From Nonomuraea endophytica (GTDB taxonomy: Bacteria; Actinomycetota; Actinomycetes; Streptosporangiales; Streptosporangiaceae), in NCBI RefSeq assembly GCF_014203235.1, contig NZ_JACHIN010000019.1, positions 118,658 through 182,657 of the forward strand: 64,000 bases of DNA, given 5' to 3'. Shown piece by piece: positions 42,202 through 50,481 of the stretch. Numbering within the stretch: position 1 is the first letter of the stretch; the number at the start of each line of letters is the position of its first letter. The notes beneath the pieces are model-generated. The model was not told the DNA's origin. It searched no databases and saw only the letters and a list, made by a program, of their open reading frames with translations. The position numbers and the translations under genes were made by a program.

Positions 42202-43773
42202 GTGCTATTGATCGACGTGGTCCGGGTGTCGGAGGCGGTGACGCGGACGTCGGCTCGGCTGGGGAAGGTGGGACACCTCGCCGAGCTGCTCGGCAGGGTT
42301 GGCCCCGATGAGGCCGAGATCGCCATCGCCTATCTGTCCGGTGAGCTGCCGCAGCGGCAGGTCGGGGTGGGGTGGCGGACGCTTCAGGACATTCCGCCGC
42401 CTCGGCTGGCCGCCACTGCCACGCTGGCCCAGGTGGATGGGTTGCTGAGCCGGATCAAGGCGGTTTCCGGGCAGGGGTCGCAGGCGGCGCGGAAGGGGCT
42501 CGTGACGGAGCTGTTCGCGGGGCTGACCAGTCAGGAGCAGGCGTTTTTGACCCGGTTGCTCAGCGGGGAGTTGCGTCAGGGGGCGCTCGATGGGGTCATG
42601 ATCGAGGCTGTGGCCAAGGCTTCCGGGGCGCCGTCGGCGGATGTGCGGCGGGCGTTGACGTTGCGGGGCTGGCTGCCCGCGGTGGGGGCGGCGGCGCTTT
42701 CTGGGGGGATTGACGCGTTGCGGGCGTTCCGGCTGGAGGTTGGCCGCCCGGTGGCTCCCATGTTGGCAGGTAGTGCCGCGAATGTCGCCGCTGCGCTGGA
42801 GAAGGCTGCTCAGGCGAGGTCGCACGCCGCTGCCCAACAGTCTGAGGATGGCGCCTCGGGTGTGGTGGCGTTGGAGTGGAAGCTGGATGGGATTCGGGTG
42901 CAGGCGCACCGGTCTGGGGAGGATGTTCGGGTTTTTACCCGCACGCTTGACGACATCACCAACCAGGTCCCTGAGCTGGTGGAGGCCGTGCTCGGCCTGT
43001 CTGAGTCCGATCTGGTGCTCGACGGTGAGGTGATCGCGCTTCAGCCGGACGGCCGGCCGTACCCCTTCCAGGTCACGGCGAGCCGGGTGGCCAGCAAGCT
43101 GGACGTCGCGCGGCTGCGTGAGCGGACGCCGTTGAGCGTGTTCTTCTTCGACGCGCTGCGGGCCGGTGGCGAGGATCTTCTTGATCTGCCCTATTCCGCA
43201 CGGCAGGAGGCGCTGGCCAGGACCGTTCCGCCCGGGCTGCTCACCCCGCGCCTGGTCACCGGTGACGTGGCCAAGGCGGAGGCGTTCTTCGCCGAGGTCG
43301 TGCGCGCCGGGCACGAGGGGCTCGTGGTCAAAACCCTCACCTCCCCGTACGCGGCCGGTCGGCGTGGCGCCGGATGGATCAAGGTGAAGCCGCGCCACAC
43401 GCTCGACCTCGTGGTCCTCGCGGCGGAATGGGGTCACGGTCGCCGGGAGGGCAAGCTGTCCAACCTCCACCTGGGCGCCCGCGACCCCGAGGGCGGCTTC
43501 GTGATGCTGGGCAAGACGTTCAAGGGCCTGACCGACGAGTTGCTCGCCTGGCAGACCGAACGGTTCCTGGAGATCGCCGACGGCCCCACCGACGGCTGGA
43601 CGGTCACGTTGCGTCCCGAACTGGTCGTCGAGATCGCCTTCGACGGGGTTCAGCGCTCGCCGCGCTATCCCGGCGGCATGGCGTTGCGATTCGCCCGGGT
43701 AATTCGCTATCGCCCGGACAAACGAGTCGATGAGGCCGACACCGTCGACACGGTCCGGTCACTCATGGTCTGA
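42202..43773 (+). CDS. ligB: ATP-dependent DNA ligase LigB-type
   Basis: 523 residues. DNA-binding N-terminal domain (GELPQRQVGVGWRTLQDIPP), then the nucleotidyltransferase core with adenylated Lys in EWKLDGIR (Lys227), VFTRTLDDITNQ, LDGEVIAL, VFFFDALRAGGEDL, KTLTSPYAAGRRGAGWIKVK, and OB-fold C-terminus (SNLHLGARDPEGGFVMLGKT). Pattern matches mycobacterial LigB across its whole length. Seals nicks with ATP; LigB-type ligases are non-essential and probably used in repair. GTG start 42202 matches the family's start; mRNA may be leaderless. Confidence 0.92.
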   Translation: MLLIDVVRVSEAVTRTSARLGKVGHLAELLGRVGPDEAEIAIAYLSGELPQRQVGVGWRTLQDIPPPRLAATATLAQVDGLLSRIKAVSGQGSQAARKGLVTELFAGLTSQEQAFLTRLLSGELRQGALDGVMIEAVAKASGAPSADVRRALTLRGWLPAVGAAALSGGIDALRAFRLEVGRPVAPMLAGSAANVAAALEKAAQARSHAAAQQSEDGASGVVALEWKLDGIRVQAHRSGEDVRVFTRTLDDITNQVPELVEAVLGLSESDLVLDGEVIALQPDGRPYPFQVTASRVASKLDVARLRERTPLSVFFFDALRAGGEDLLDLPYSARQEALARTVPPGLLTPRLVTGDVAKAEAFFAEVVRAGHEGLVVKTLTSPYAAGRRGAGWIKVKPRHTLDLVVLAAEWGHGRREGKLSNLHLGARDPEGGFVMLGKTFKGLTDELLAWQTERFLEIADGPTDGWTVTLRPELVVEIAFDGVQRSPRYPGGMALRFARVIRYRPDKRVDEADTVDTVRSLMV

Positions 43774-43775
43774 TG

Positions 43776-44954
43776 TCAGCGTTTGGGCCATTTCCAGCTG
43801 GGTCCGTCGAGCGGTCCCTGCCCGGCCACTCCGGTTTCGCCCAGTTCCTTCACCAGCTCGATCGTCGTGGCCTTACGCCGTTCCAGTGCGGCGACCAGGG
43901 GTTTGGCGTGCGTCACGACGATCACCTGCGTCTCCTCGGCGGCCGCGGCGATCAGTTCGCCGAGGGGTTCGAGGAGGTCGGGGTGGAGGCTGGTCTCCGG
44001 CTCGTTCAGGACCAGCATCTCCGGCGGGCGGGGCGTGAGGAGCGCCGCCACCCACAGCAGGTACCTCAGCGTGCCGTCGGACAACTCCGCGCTGCCCAGC
44101 GCACGCAGCAGACCGTCCTGCCTCAGCGTGAGCTCCATGCGCGTGCCCTCAAGCGCGATCTCCACCCGGCTGCCCGGGAAGGCGTGGTCGACGGCCGCGT
44201 CGAGGGCGTCCGCGTCGCCGATCTCGCGGATCGTCTGCAGCGCCGCCGCCACGTCGCCGCCGTCGTGACTCAGCACCGGGGTGCGGGTGCCGATCTGTGC
44301 TTGTCGCGCTGGTGCGTGCGCGTCCGTCCGTAGATGGTCGTAGAAGCGCCATGATCTGATCCGCTCGCGCAGCACCAGCAGATCGGGCGCGCGCACCGGG
44401 TCCGCCATCTCGCTGAGCATGCTGTCGAAGGGCTGCAGGTCGTGCGGTACGAACTCCCACTTGCCGCCGCGATCACGAATCTGTACGGCGGGGCCGCCCC
44501 GCTGGGCAAGCAACGTCGCAGGCCGGAGGATGGGTCCCGCCCAGGTCGCCTCGGCCTTGATCTCCGGGTCGAGGGAGAAGGCGGAGCCGGCGCCGCCATA
44601 CCCGCCGGTGGGGATGGGCAGGCCGAGGTCCACGGCGTAGCCGAAGTCGTCCCCGGCGAAGCCCAGCTTGAGGCTGACCGGGCCGGAACGCGTCGTGCCC
44701 TGCACCGGGTGGACACCCTCGCGTACGCTCCGGCCGATGCTCTCCGGCCCGGCCCACAACGTGGACGCCAGGCCGCCCTCCCTGGCCAGAGCGGCGACGG
44801 CGCCGTTGCGCGCGGAGTCGGCGAGAAGGCGCAGCGCGCGGTAGAGGCTGGACTTGCCGCTGCCGTTGGCGCCGGTCACGACGTTGAGCCGCCCCAGTGA
44901 GACGAACAGCTTGCGCAGTGACCGGTAGTTCTCGACGGCGAGCGTGTTCATCAT
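43776..44954 (-). CDS. RecF-like AAA/ABC-type ATPase
   Basis: 392 residues. P-loop TGANGSGKSSLYRALRLLAD near the N-terminus, then ABC-type signature DGTLRYLLWVAALL, LVLNEPETSLHPDLLEPLG (Walker B), QVIVVTHAKPLVAALE (H-loop). The layout is that of the SMC/RecF-like single-gene AAA_21 ATPases, whose function is often DNA metabolism or defence; no partner gene is visible. ATG 44954 (44951 alternative). It converges with ligB; 2 bp lie between the stops. Confidence 0.85.
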   Translation of the reverse strand: MMNTLAVENYRSLRKLFVSLGRLNVVTGANGSGKSSLYRALRLLADSARNGAVAALAREGGLASTLWAGPESIGRSVREGVHPVQGTTRSGPVSLKLGFAGDDFGYAVDLGLPIPTGGYGGAGSAFSLDPEIKAEATWAGPILRPATLLAQRGGPAVQIRDRGGKWEFVPHDLQPFDSMLSEMADPVRAPDLLVLRERIRSWRFYDHLRTDAHAPARQAQIGTRTPVLSHDGGDVAAALQTIREIGDADALDAAVDHAFPGSRVEIALEGTRMELTLRQDGLLRALGSAELSDGTLRYLLWVAALLTPRPPEMLVLNEPETSLHPDLLEPLGELIAAAAEETQVIVVTHAKPLVAALERRKATTIELVKELGETGVAGQGPLDGPSWKWPKR

Positions 44955-45065
44955 CGTGCCAGGGTACGGCCCGGCCAAATTGATCACGCAGAGTGCTGGC
45001 CGGGAATCCAGGACACCACAAGATCAGGCGCGTACCCTCAAAACTCTAGTGAAACTTGTGATCAA

Positions 45066-45089
45066 AGTGATATATATCACTACTTGACT
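45066..45089. promoter_or_regulatory. perfect palindrome in an AT-rich promoter region
   Basis: AGTGATATATATCACT (45066-45081), a perfect 16-bp palindrome, followed immediately by TTGACT (45084-45089). The surrounding 45040-45130 is the most AT-rich stretch of the window, in the gap between the divergent AAA ATPase and RlpA-like genes. Confidence 0.6.
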
Positions 45090-45246
45090 CATTAAGTTGC
45101 CTTTACTCGGGCTTTGTCGCGTATGTTCACTCCGTTGCCGGGGCGTTGACTCGCCCCATCCTTCCGGGAACGGCTGAAGCGCGCCCGATACCCCTTCTCG
45201 CCTGGCCTTTCCCCGTCCTGTCCCCTATCTAGGACTGTGGTTCCCC

Positions 45247-45954
45247 TTGGGTCAGCATTCGACCAAGCCGTCTCGTCCGAACCCCCTTGCCCGGTCTTCC
45301 GCAAGCGGCAAGCGCCGCTGGACCGCCCTGGCCGCCGGAGTAGCCGTCGTCGCGGCCGCCTCGACCACCGCCTGGGCCGCGGTTACCAACGGTGACGACA
45401 CCCGGCGCGCCACCGCCATGAAGACCACGGCCACCCCCTCGGCCCCGTCGGCCGAGACCCCGTCGGGCCGTCCGTCCGCCGCCTCGCAGACCGCCATCCC
45501 GAAGCCGCCGCCCGGCGGAACGGTCCAATCCGAGGGCAAGCCGGCGCATACCCCATCGCCCGGTGAGCCGGAGGCGTCTCCCAAGCCGTCGTCAAGCCCC
45601 AGCAAAGCGCCGACCGCGCCCAAGGTGGCCAAGGCGGAGCGGGTCACCAAGCCGCGTACCCGGGTCGTCTCCACCGGCACGTGCGGGGCGTCCTTCTACG
45701 GCGAGCCCCAGATGACGGCCAGTGGGGAGCGCTTCAACCCGTCCGCGATGACGGCGGCGCACAAGACGCTGCCGCTCGGCAGCCGGGTCCGGGTCACGAA
45801 CCCGAACAACGGCGACTCGGTGACGGTTCGCATCAACGACCGTGGGCCCTATGTGGGCGGACGGTGCCTGGACCTGTCGGAAGCCGCCTTCGACGCCATC
45901 GGCAACACCGGCTCGGGCGTCATGACCGTCAAGTACGAGGTCCTGGCCAGGTAA
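45247..45954 (+). CDS. secreted RlpA-like double-psi beta-barrel protein
   Basis: 235 residues. N-terminal basic segment and export helix (GKRRWTALAAGVAVVAAAST, TAWA|A), a Ser/Pro/Thr-rich linker (~60-140) with Lys/Pro-rich end, then the ~95-residue RlpA-type DPBB domain (GTCGASFYGEPQMTASGERF, NPSAMTAAHKTLPLGSRVRV, INDRGPYVGGRCLDLSEAAF). RlpA proteins are septal or resuscitation-type murein hydrolases; conserved Asp and His are present. TTG at 45247 is the annotated start; CTG upstream also possible. Promoter likely in the AT-rich palindrome region or at TATCTA (45226). Confidence 0.8.
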   Translation: MGQHSTKPSRPNPLARSSASGKRRWTALAAGVAVVAAASTTAWAAVTNGDDTRRATAMKTTATPSAPSAETPSGRPSAASQTAIPKPPPGGTVQSEGKPAHTPSPGEPEASPKPSSSPSKAPTAPKVAKAERVTKPRTRVVSTGTCGASFYGEPQMTASGERFNPSAMTAAHKTLPLGSRVRVTNPNNGDSVTVRINDRGPYVGGRCLDLSEAAFDAIGNTGSGVMTVKYEVLAR

Positions 45955-46608
45955 TCGCGCTTTTGCTTGTCTGGCGGGTGGCCTTCGCGTGGATGCCCTC
46001 ACACGGCGGCGGATTGCCGTGGACCGGGTGGGCAACGTGCCTGCCGTGGGCGGTTCTCGCGGCGCGTAGTCCGGTGTCCGATGTGGGCCTGGTCTGCTGT
46101 GGCGGTGCCTCGTGTCGCCCGGACTGCCGATGGGCCGGCCTTGCATGCGGTTGACACAGGCGGCTTGTGGCGCGATTTCCATGTGGGCCTGAGCTCAGCG
46201 CGTCCGGTGTCCGGTGCTGGCCGAGGCGGGGTGTAGCTGTCGCCCCGTGTGGCCCGGAGCCCGGTGGGCCAGGTCTCGCCGCGATCGCCTGGGCCCGGTT
46301 TGCCTGTCGGCCAGGTGTCGCATGTGGGCCCCGGTCCTCCCGTGTGGGCCCGGTCTTCCGTGTGGACTCGGGCGGTGCGTGGGCCGGGTGCTGTGTGGGC
46401 CCGGGTCTCCCGCTTTCGGGCGGGAGCCGGGTGGGCCACAGGTCTAGCGTGGCTGGCGCTTGGTGTGAGGCCGGAGGCCCCTCTCTGGTTGCCTTTTGCT
46501 GGTAGCTGGTAGCTGGTAGCTGGTAGCTGGTAGCTGGTGGCCTTGGACCTTGGCCTTTGGGCTTTGGGCCTTGGGCCGTGGGTCTTGGGTTGCGGGTTGA
46601 GGGTGGGG
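45955..46608. repeat. gap with GTGGGCC word repeats and a heptanucleotide tract
   Basis: No convincing gene. Words GTGGGCC and GTCCGGTGTCCG recur many times between 46070 and 46440 (e.g. 46082, 46183, 46323, 46344, 46396). A hairpin CTCCCGC-TTTCGG-GCGGGAG lies at 46407-46426. It ends in a tandem run of the heptamer GGTAGCT (46501-46535, about five copies) followed by CTTTGGGCC/TTGGGCC words up to the stop of the DUF1707 gene. Confidence 0.75.
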
Positions 46609-47217
46609 TTACTTGATCAGGCGGACTGTCAGCGGGTAGCGGAACTCGTTCTCCGAGAGGGCGGCCACGCCTCCGGCGATCGACAGGACGATCGCGGCGA
46701 CCCAGATGACCGGCAGCAAGATGACGCCCACGATGGTGAACGGGAGCAAGAACGTGGCTCCGGTCACCGTGAGGTGGAAGTTGAGCGACTCCAAGGCGTG
46801 CCGGCGGATGTAGGGCGAGGTCTTGCCGGCGGTCAGCAACAGGATCAGCGGGCCGATGATGGGGAAACCGATCAGCGCCACGAGGTGGGCCGCGGACGCG
46901 CCCAGGCGTTCGTTGCTCTCCGTGGGGCCGTGGTGGTGCTTCGGCGGTGCCGGGGCCATCGTCTGCTGGTGTAGGTGGGCTGCCGGGCGGGAGCCGTACA
47001 GCTCGGTCATGATGGGCATGAGGTCGCCGTGCGTGCGCGCGGTCATGGCGCGTTCGAGGCGGTCGTCGAACTCGAGCTTGTCGAACCGGCCCTCGGCATA
47101 GGCGGCCTGGACATGCTCCACGACGTGCTCGCGGTCCTGGTTGGTCACCCGCAATTGGGCTTGGGGCACCGGTCCCGGGCCGCCCGGGGGTGTGGATGCC
47201 TCTGTCATCGCGGCCAT
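46609..47217 (-). CDS. DUF1707 + DUF4870 membrane protein
   Basis: 202 residues. DUF1707 near the N-terminus (LRVTNQDREHVVEHVQAAYAEGRFDKLEFDDRL), then a His/Pro linker and three hydrophobic segments of DUF4870 type (AHLVALIGFPIIGPLILLLT, FLLPFTIVGVILLPVIWVAA, VLSIAGGVAALSEN). Membrane protein, function unknown; conserved in actinomycetes. ATG 47217 with AAGGAG upstream; ATG at 47208 is an alternative. Confidence 0.82.
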   Translation of the reverse strand: MAAMTEASTPPGGPGPVPQAQLRVTNQDREHVVEHVQAAYAEGRFDKLEFDDRLERAMTARTHGDLMPIMTELYGSRPAAHLHQQTMAPAPPKHHHGPTESNERLGASAAHLVALIGFPIIGPLILLLTAGKTSPYIRRHALESLNFHLTVTGATFLLPFTIVGVILLPVIWVAAIVLSIAGGVAALSENEFRYPLTVRLIK

Positions 47218-47329
47218 GCCTCTCCTTAGCTCAGGCGGTCTTTCCCTATGCTGCATCCTTTTCCTGTGATGTGGGATCGGGAGGAACCCCGAAGTCTCCC
47301 TTAGAACAGCCCCGACGCGGCGGACGCGA

Positions 47330-47349
47330 AACCGATATAAAAAGGAACC
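47330..47349 (+). promoter_or_regulatory. promoter and ribosome binding site of gene 47350
   Basis: TATAAA (47335) then AAAGGAACC directly before ATG. The -10 to start distance is short, suggesting a short leader. Confidence 0.4.
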
Positions 47350-47694
47350 ATGAGATGGCGAGACCGCTATGGGCTCCGGCGTCTGCGCGGGCCGAAGGTC
47401 GCTAAGTTCGACCGGGAGGCGACGGACGCCGACATCGAAGCGCTCATCGCCTTTGCCAAGTCGCGGCGCGGCGTCGAGTTCTACGTCGAACCGGAGACCT
47501 TTGCCACTGACACCACGGCCGTCGCCGTGGCTGACGACGGGGAGTGGACCCGGCGACGGGTCGGCTCGCCCGCCGTCATCCACAAGGTCGCCCGTGACCT
47601 GGCTCTGCCCGTGTACGACGTGCAGTTGACCGGGTATCCGCAGCGCATGCGCGCCTACAACGAGAAGCGGCGCAGGGAGGAGGGCGGGCTGTAG
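47350..47694 (+). CDS. conserved hypothetical protein
   Basis: 114 residues, soluble. Basic N-terminus (MRWRDRYGLRRLRGPK), then RRGVEFYVEPETFATDTTAV, RRVGSPAVIHKVARDLALPV and YDVQLTGYPQRMRAYNEKRR. The WRDRYGLRRLRGPK start and the VYDVQLTGYPQRMR box look like those of small actinobacterial proteins sometimes annotated as oxidoreductase, but I do not know a function. A strong intrinsic terminator follows. Confidence 0.7.
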   Translation: MRWRDRYGLRRLRGPKVAKFDREATDADIEALIAFAKSRRGVEFYVEPETFATDTTAVAVADDGEWTRRRVGSPAVIHKVARDLALPVYDVQLTGYPQRMRAYNEKRRREEGGL

Positions 47695-47708
47695 CCGCCT
47701 GCCCTTCG

Positions 47709-47739
47709 GGGCACGCGCCGGGCTGGCGCGTGCCCTTTT
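47709..47739 (+). terminator. intrinsic terminator
   Basis: GGGCACGCGCC-GGGCT-GGCGCGTGCCC: an 11-bp perfect stem, 5-base loop, then TTTT (47736-47739), 14 bp after the stop at 47694. This is the best classical terminator in the window. Confidence 0.9.
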
Positions 47740-47809
47740 CGTGTGCCCGCAATCTTCCTCCTCGCTCCGGAGCAGCACCTCTCAGTGGCGGCACTGGGTG
47801 GTGTCGGTG

Positions 47810-48180
47810 GTGATGCGTGATGCCCTGTGGCGTCCGGGGTGGGACTGACGGCGTCTGCGTGGTGCCGGGTGCCGGGGGTGTGGGTCAGCCGACGCGGCGG
47901 CCTGCTGGGTCAGGCCGCCGCAGCGATCGCGGCGGGGTGGTCAGGCCGTCATGGCGTTCGCCCAGGTGGTGGGATCAGGCGCTGACGGTATCTGCGTGGT
48001 GACGGGGGCGTTACGGTGCCTGCTCGGGGGTGGCGAACTACGGCGTCATGGCGTCTGTTCGGGGGTGGTGGGTTAGGTCGTCATGGCGTCTGCTCGGGTG
48101 GTGGGTTGCGCCGGTGGGGGTTCGCTGGCTGGCCTTGGCGGTGTCTGCGGGCTGCGGGGTCAGGGTGTTACGGCGTCGGC
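47810..48180. repeat. degenerate ~35-bp repeats downstream of the DUF4192 gene
   Basis: GTCATGGCGTCTG-T/C-TCGGG recurs at 48045 and 48080 (35 bp apart), with looser copies such as GTCATGGCGTTCG (47949), CTGACGGTATCTGCG (47980), ACGGCGTCTGCG (47847), and GTGTTACGGCGTCGG (48165), the last inside the 3' end of the DUF4192 gene. No gene in this gap. Confidence 0.6.
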
Positions 48181-49218
48181 GGGGTCGTCCAGGAGGGTGG
48201 TCAGGGGGAGGAGCCAGGCGGCTTTGGGGGTGCCCATGGCGGTGTTCAGTTCGGCGGGCGTGGGAAGGCGGCCGCGCAGGAGTGAAGGCGGCAGGAGCTG
48301 CTGCAGGGCGTGCATCAGCAGGTTGGCCATGGAATAGGCCGGGTCTATGGTTAGGGCGCGTTCCAGGGCTATTACCGCCAGAACGCTGTCACCTGAGCGC
48401 CAGCTGGACATGGCCAGCAGGGAAGCGGGCGCTGGGACGAAGCGGGGCTCCAGCCTGCGGGTGAGGTCCTTCCAGAGCGGGGCGTGGGCGTCTTCCATGA
48501 GGGTCCAGGCCTCGTCACGGATGCGGATGATCGTGAGGTCCAGGCCCAGCTTGGCTGCTTCCGCGTCTTCCAGGCGGCGGCCGGCCGCGTGGGAGGCGAT
48601 GGCGGCTCGGACCCTTACCAGGCCCTCGGCTACGAACTGGCGGGCGAAGGCCTCGGTGTCCTTCGCACCTGCCAGGCGGGCGCGGAGGTCGGCTACGGCG
48701 GTGGCCGTGGCGGCGCGCATTGACATGCGGACTGGGCCGGTGAACGGGGCGATGGTGCGTTCCAACGTCTGGCGGTCGGGGAGCGCGACCATGCCGTGGA
48801 CCGTTGCCTCTGCTGCCACTGGGCTGGTCGTGGGGTCGTAGGGGGTGCCTGTGGGTGGGCAGCAGTGGGGGAGGTCGCAGGTGTAGGACCAGTAGCGGCC
48901 GTCCTCCGCTCGCAGGGCTTCGCCGATCTTCACGCCCTCTGCCGCTGCCAGGCGTCTGGCTTCGTCGATGGCGGGGGTTACCAACTGGCCTGTGCCGTAG
49001 CCGACGAGGATCAGCTCTGTGATCTTTTCGCGCTCCAGGACCGGGGTCAGGGGTGCCAGGGCGTCCGCGGGTAGGGGCAGGCTCCAGCGGGCCGCGATCT
49101 GGGCCTGGTCGGCGGACATGCCGATCACGATCAGGCTTTCCGACGGGTGGAAGCCGACCAGGTACGGCACCGCGGCGAGGATGTCGGACGGGGAGAGGAG
49201 GGTGAGGCACGGGGTCAT
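48160..49218 (-). CDS. DUF4192 protein
   Basis: 352 residues of the DUF4192 family, alpha-helical actinobacterial proteins of unknown function (LTLLSPSDILAAVPYLVGFH, PSESLIVIGMSADQAQIAAR, VLAVIALERALTIDPAYSMA). Start ATG 49218 chosen at the usual MTPxLTL beginning; no strong ribosome binding site. The 3' flank and the 5' flank (49372-49600) are both repeat-rich. Codons include more T-ending triplets than other genes. Confidence 0.85.
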   Translation of the reverse strand: MTPCLTLLSPSDILAAVPYLVGFHPSESLIVIGMSADQAQIAARWSLPLPADALAPLTPVLEREKITELILVGYGTGQLVTPAIDEARRLAAAEGVKIGEALRAEDGRYWSYTCDLPHCCPPTGTPYDPTTSPVAAEATVHGMVALPDRQTLERTIAPFTGPVRMSMRAATATAVADLRARLAGAKDTEAFARQFVAEGLVRVRAAIASHAAGRRLEDAEAAKLGLDLTIIRIRDEAWTLMEDAHAPLWKDLTRRLEPRFVPAPASLLAMSSWRSGDSVLAVIALERALTIDPAYSMANLLMHALQQLLPPSLLRGRLPTPAELNTAMGTPKAAWLLPLTTLLDDPADAVTP

Positions 49219-49371
49219 GAGGCATGAGGGTGCCGTGGATGGGGGTGGGATTGGGGGGCCGAAAGGGGTTCTGGGGATGGGCCGGGGTGGGGGCAGATCT
49301 GGCTGTGGATAACGTGGGCCACACCGGAAAACGCTGGCCAGAAGGACGCGGTGGTACCGGAACACGCAGGC

Positions 49372-49606
49372 CGTACTGGATACAGCGGGCCGTACCAGGA
49401 AGGTGCGGGCCGTACCAGGAAGGTGCGGGTCGTACCAGGAAGGGGCGGGTTGGCACAGAAGGGTGCGGGCCATCCCAGGAAGGTGCGGGCCGTCCCGGGA
49501 GGGGTGCGGGCCATCCCAGGAAGGTGCGGGCCGTCCCGGGAGGGGTGCGGGCCATCCCAGGAAGGTGCGGGCCGTCCCGGGAGGGGTGCGGGCCGTAGCA
49601 AAGAAG
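49372..49606. repeat. tandem repeat, 20-bp unit with 41-bp higher-order period
   Basis: Upstream of the DUF4192 gene. Early copies: CGTACCAGGAAGGTGCGGGC (20 bp, from about 49391). Then a 41-bp composite unit starts at 49463, 49504 and 49545 (identical), with a partial copy at 49586; each is GTGCGGGCCATCCCAGGAAG plus GTGCGGGCCGTCCCGGGAGG G. No start codon or ribosome binding site makes it a gene. The rest of 49219-49632 is otherwise empty. Confidence 0.9.
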
Positions 49607-49632
49607 ACGCCGGCTGTATCCGGGGGAGGCGG

Positions 49633-50373
49633 CTATGCGGGGGAGAGGCGTTCACGGACCAGTAGGGCGGCGCCCGCTACTGCGGCCGGCATGGCGATCA
49701 CGGCTACGAAGGGGAGCAGGAACAGGAGGAACACCACCACGCCGAAGCCCAGGGCGGCGGGCTTGTTGCCGCGGAGCAGCGCGAAACGCTGCTTGCGTGC
49801 CAAACCTCGCCTTTCCATCGAAAGGGTCGTGAGTTCTACTGTCAGGAAAAATCCGGAAACGGCGGCGCCTATCACCGGGATCACCGTCTGGCCCACCACC
49901 GGGATGAAACCGAGGAAGAACAGCGGGATGGTGATCAACAGCACCCATCCCAATGTGACCAGGCTGTCTCTGATCGAGCGGGGCAGCGTCCGCCACCAGG
50001 GCAGTTCCTCATATCCCGGCACGACGTCCACCGTCGCCGACAGCTTCTCGTAGAACGGCTCGCCGATCACCAGCGTGATCGCGGTGAACGTGACCACCGC
50101 CAGAGCCAGCCCGCCCACGAACACGACGATCGCGATCATCACCCGGAACGCGTCCCGCCAGCCCCAGGTGTCGGCGAAGGGTGTCATCCAGTTGGCCAGT
50201 TCGATGGCGTTGTTGCCCAGATAGACGAGAGCCGCCACATAGATGGCGAAGGCGATCAGTGCGGGGATCAGTCCGAAGAGCCACCAACGCCCGTTACGTG
50301 CTACCCATCCCAGCCCTTGAAAGAAAAAGCCGACACCGGCGAAGAAGTCGCGCACAGATCGCATGCCCGGCAT
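49633..50373 (-). CDS. EI24-domain membrane protein
   Basis: 246 residues with about five helices (WWLFGLIPALIAFAIYVAAL, VMIAIVVFVGGLALAVVTFT, DSLVTLGWVLLITIPLFFLG, VVGQTVIPVIGAAVSGFFLT, AALGFGVVVFLLFLLPFVAV). EI24 family (CysZ-like) proteins. In bacteria the related CysZ is a sulfate permease; in actinomycetes the role is untested. Start ATG at 50373 (or 50364). Confidence 0.82.
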   Translation of the reverse strand: MPGMRSVRDFFAGVGFFFQGLGWVARNGRWWLFGLIPALIAFAIYVAALVYLGNNAIELANWMTPFADTWGWRDAFRVMIAIVVFVGGLALAVVTFTAITLVIGEPFYEKLSATVDVVPGYEELPWWRTLPRSIRDSLVTLGWVLLITIPLFFLGFIPVVGQTVIPVIGAAVSGFFLTVELTTLSMERRGLARKQRFALLRGNKPAALGFGVVVFLLFLLPFVAVIAMPAAVAGAALLVRERLSPA

Positions 50374-50481
50374 GCTAGCGCGCGGGAAGGCGACGTCGGC
50401 GCGCGACTAAAGGCGCCGCCGGGCCATGACTGAGAGGCGCCGCCCCGCCCGTCAGGGGCGTGGCGACGCCCGACCAGCCGA

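Noticed and set aside
45090..45246. c-di-AMP (ydaO) riboswitch before the RlpA-like gene
   Set aside because: Such genes often have one in actinomycetes, but the conserved GGGTGAA, GTAGGGG and AACCCGTCAGCTAA-type elements are not found here.
49372..49606. 20/41-bp array as CRISPR or integron
   Set aside because: No unique spacers, no integrase or cas genes, and all units are related.
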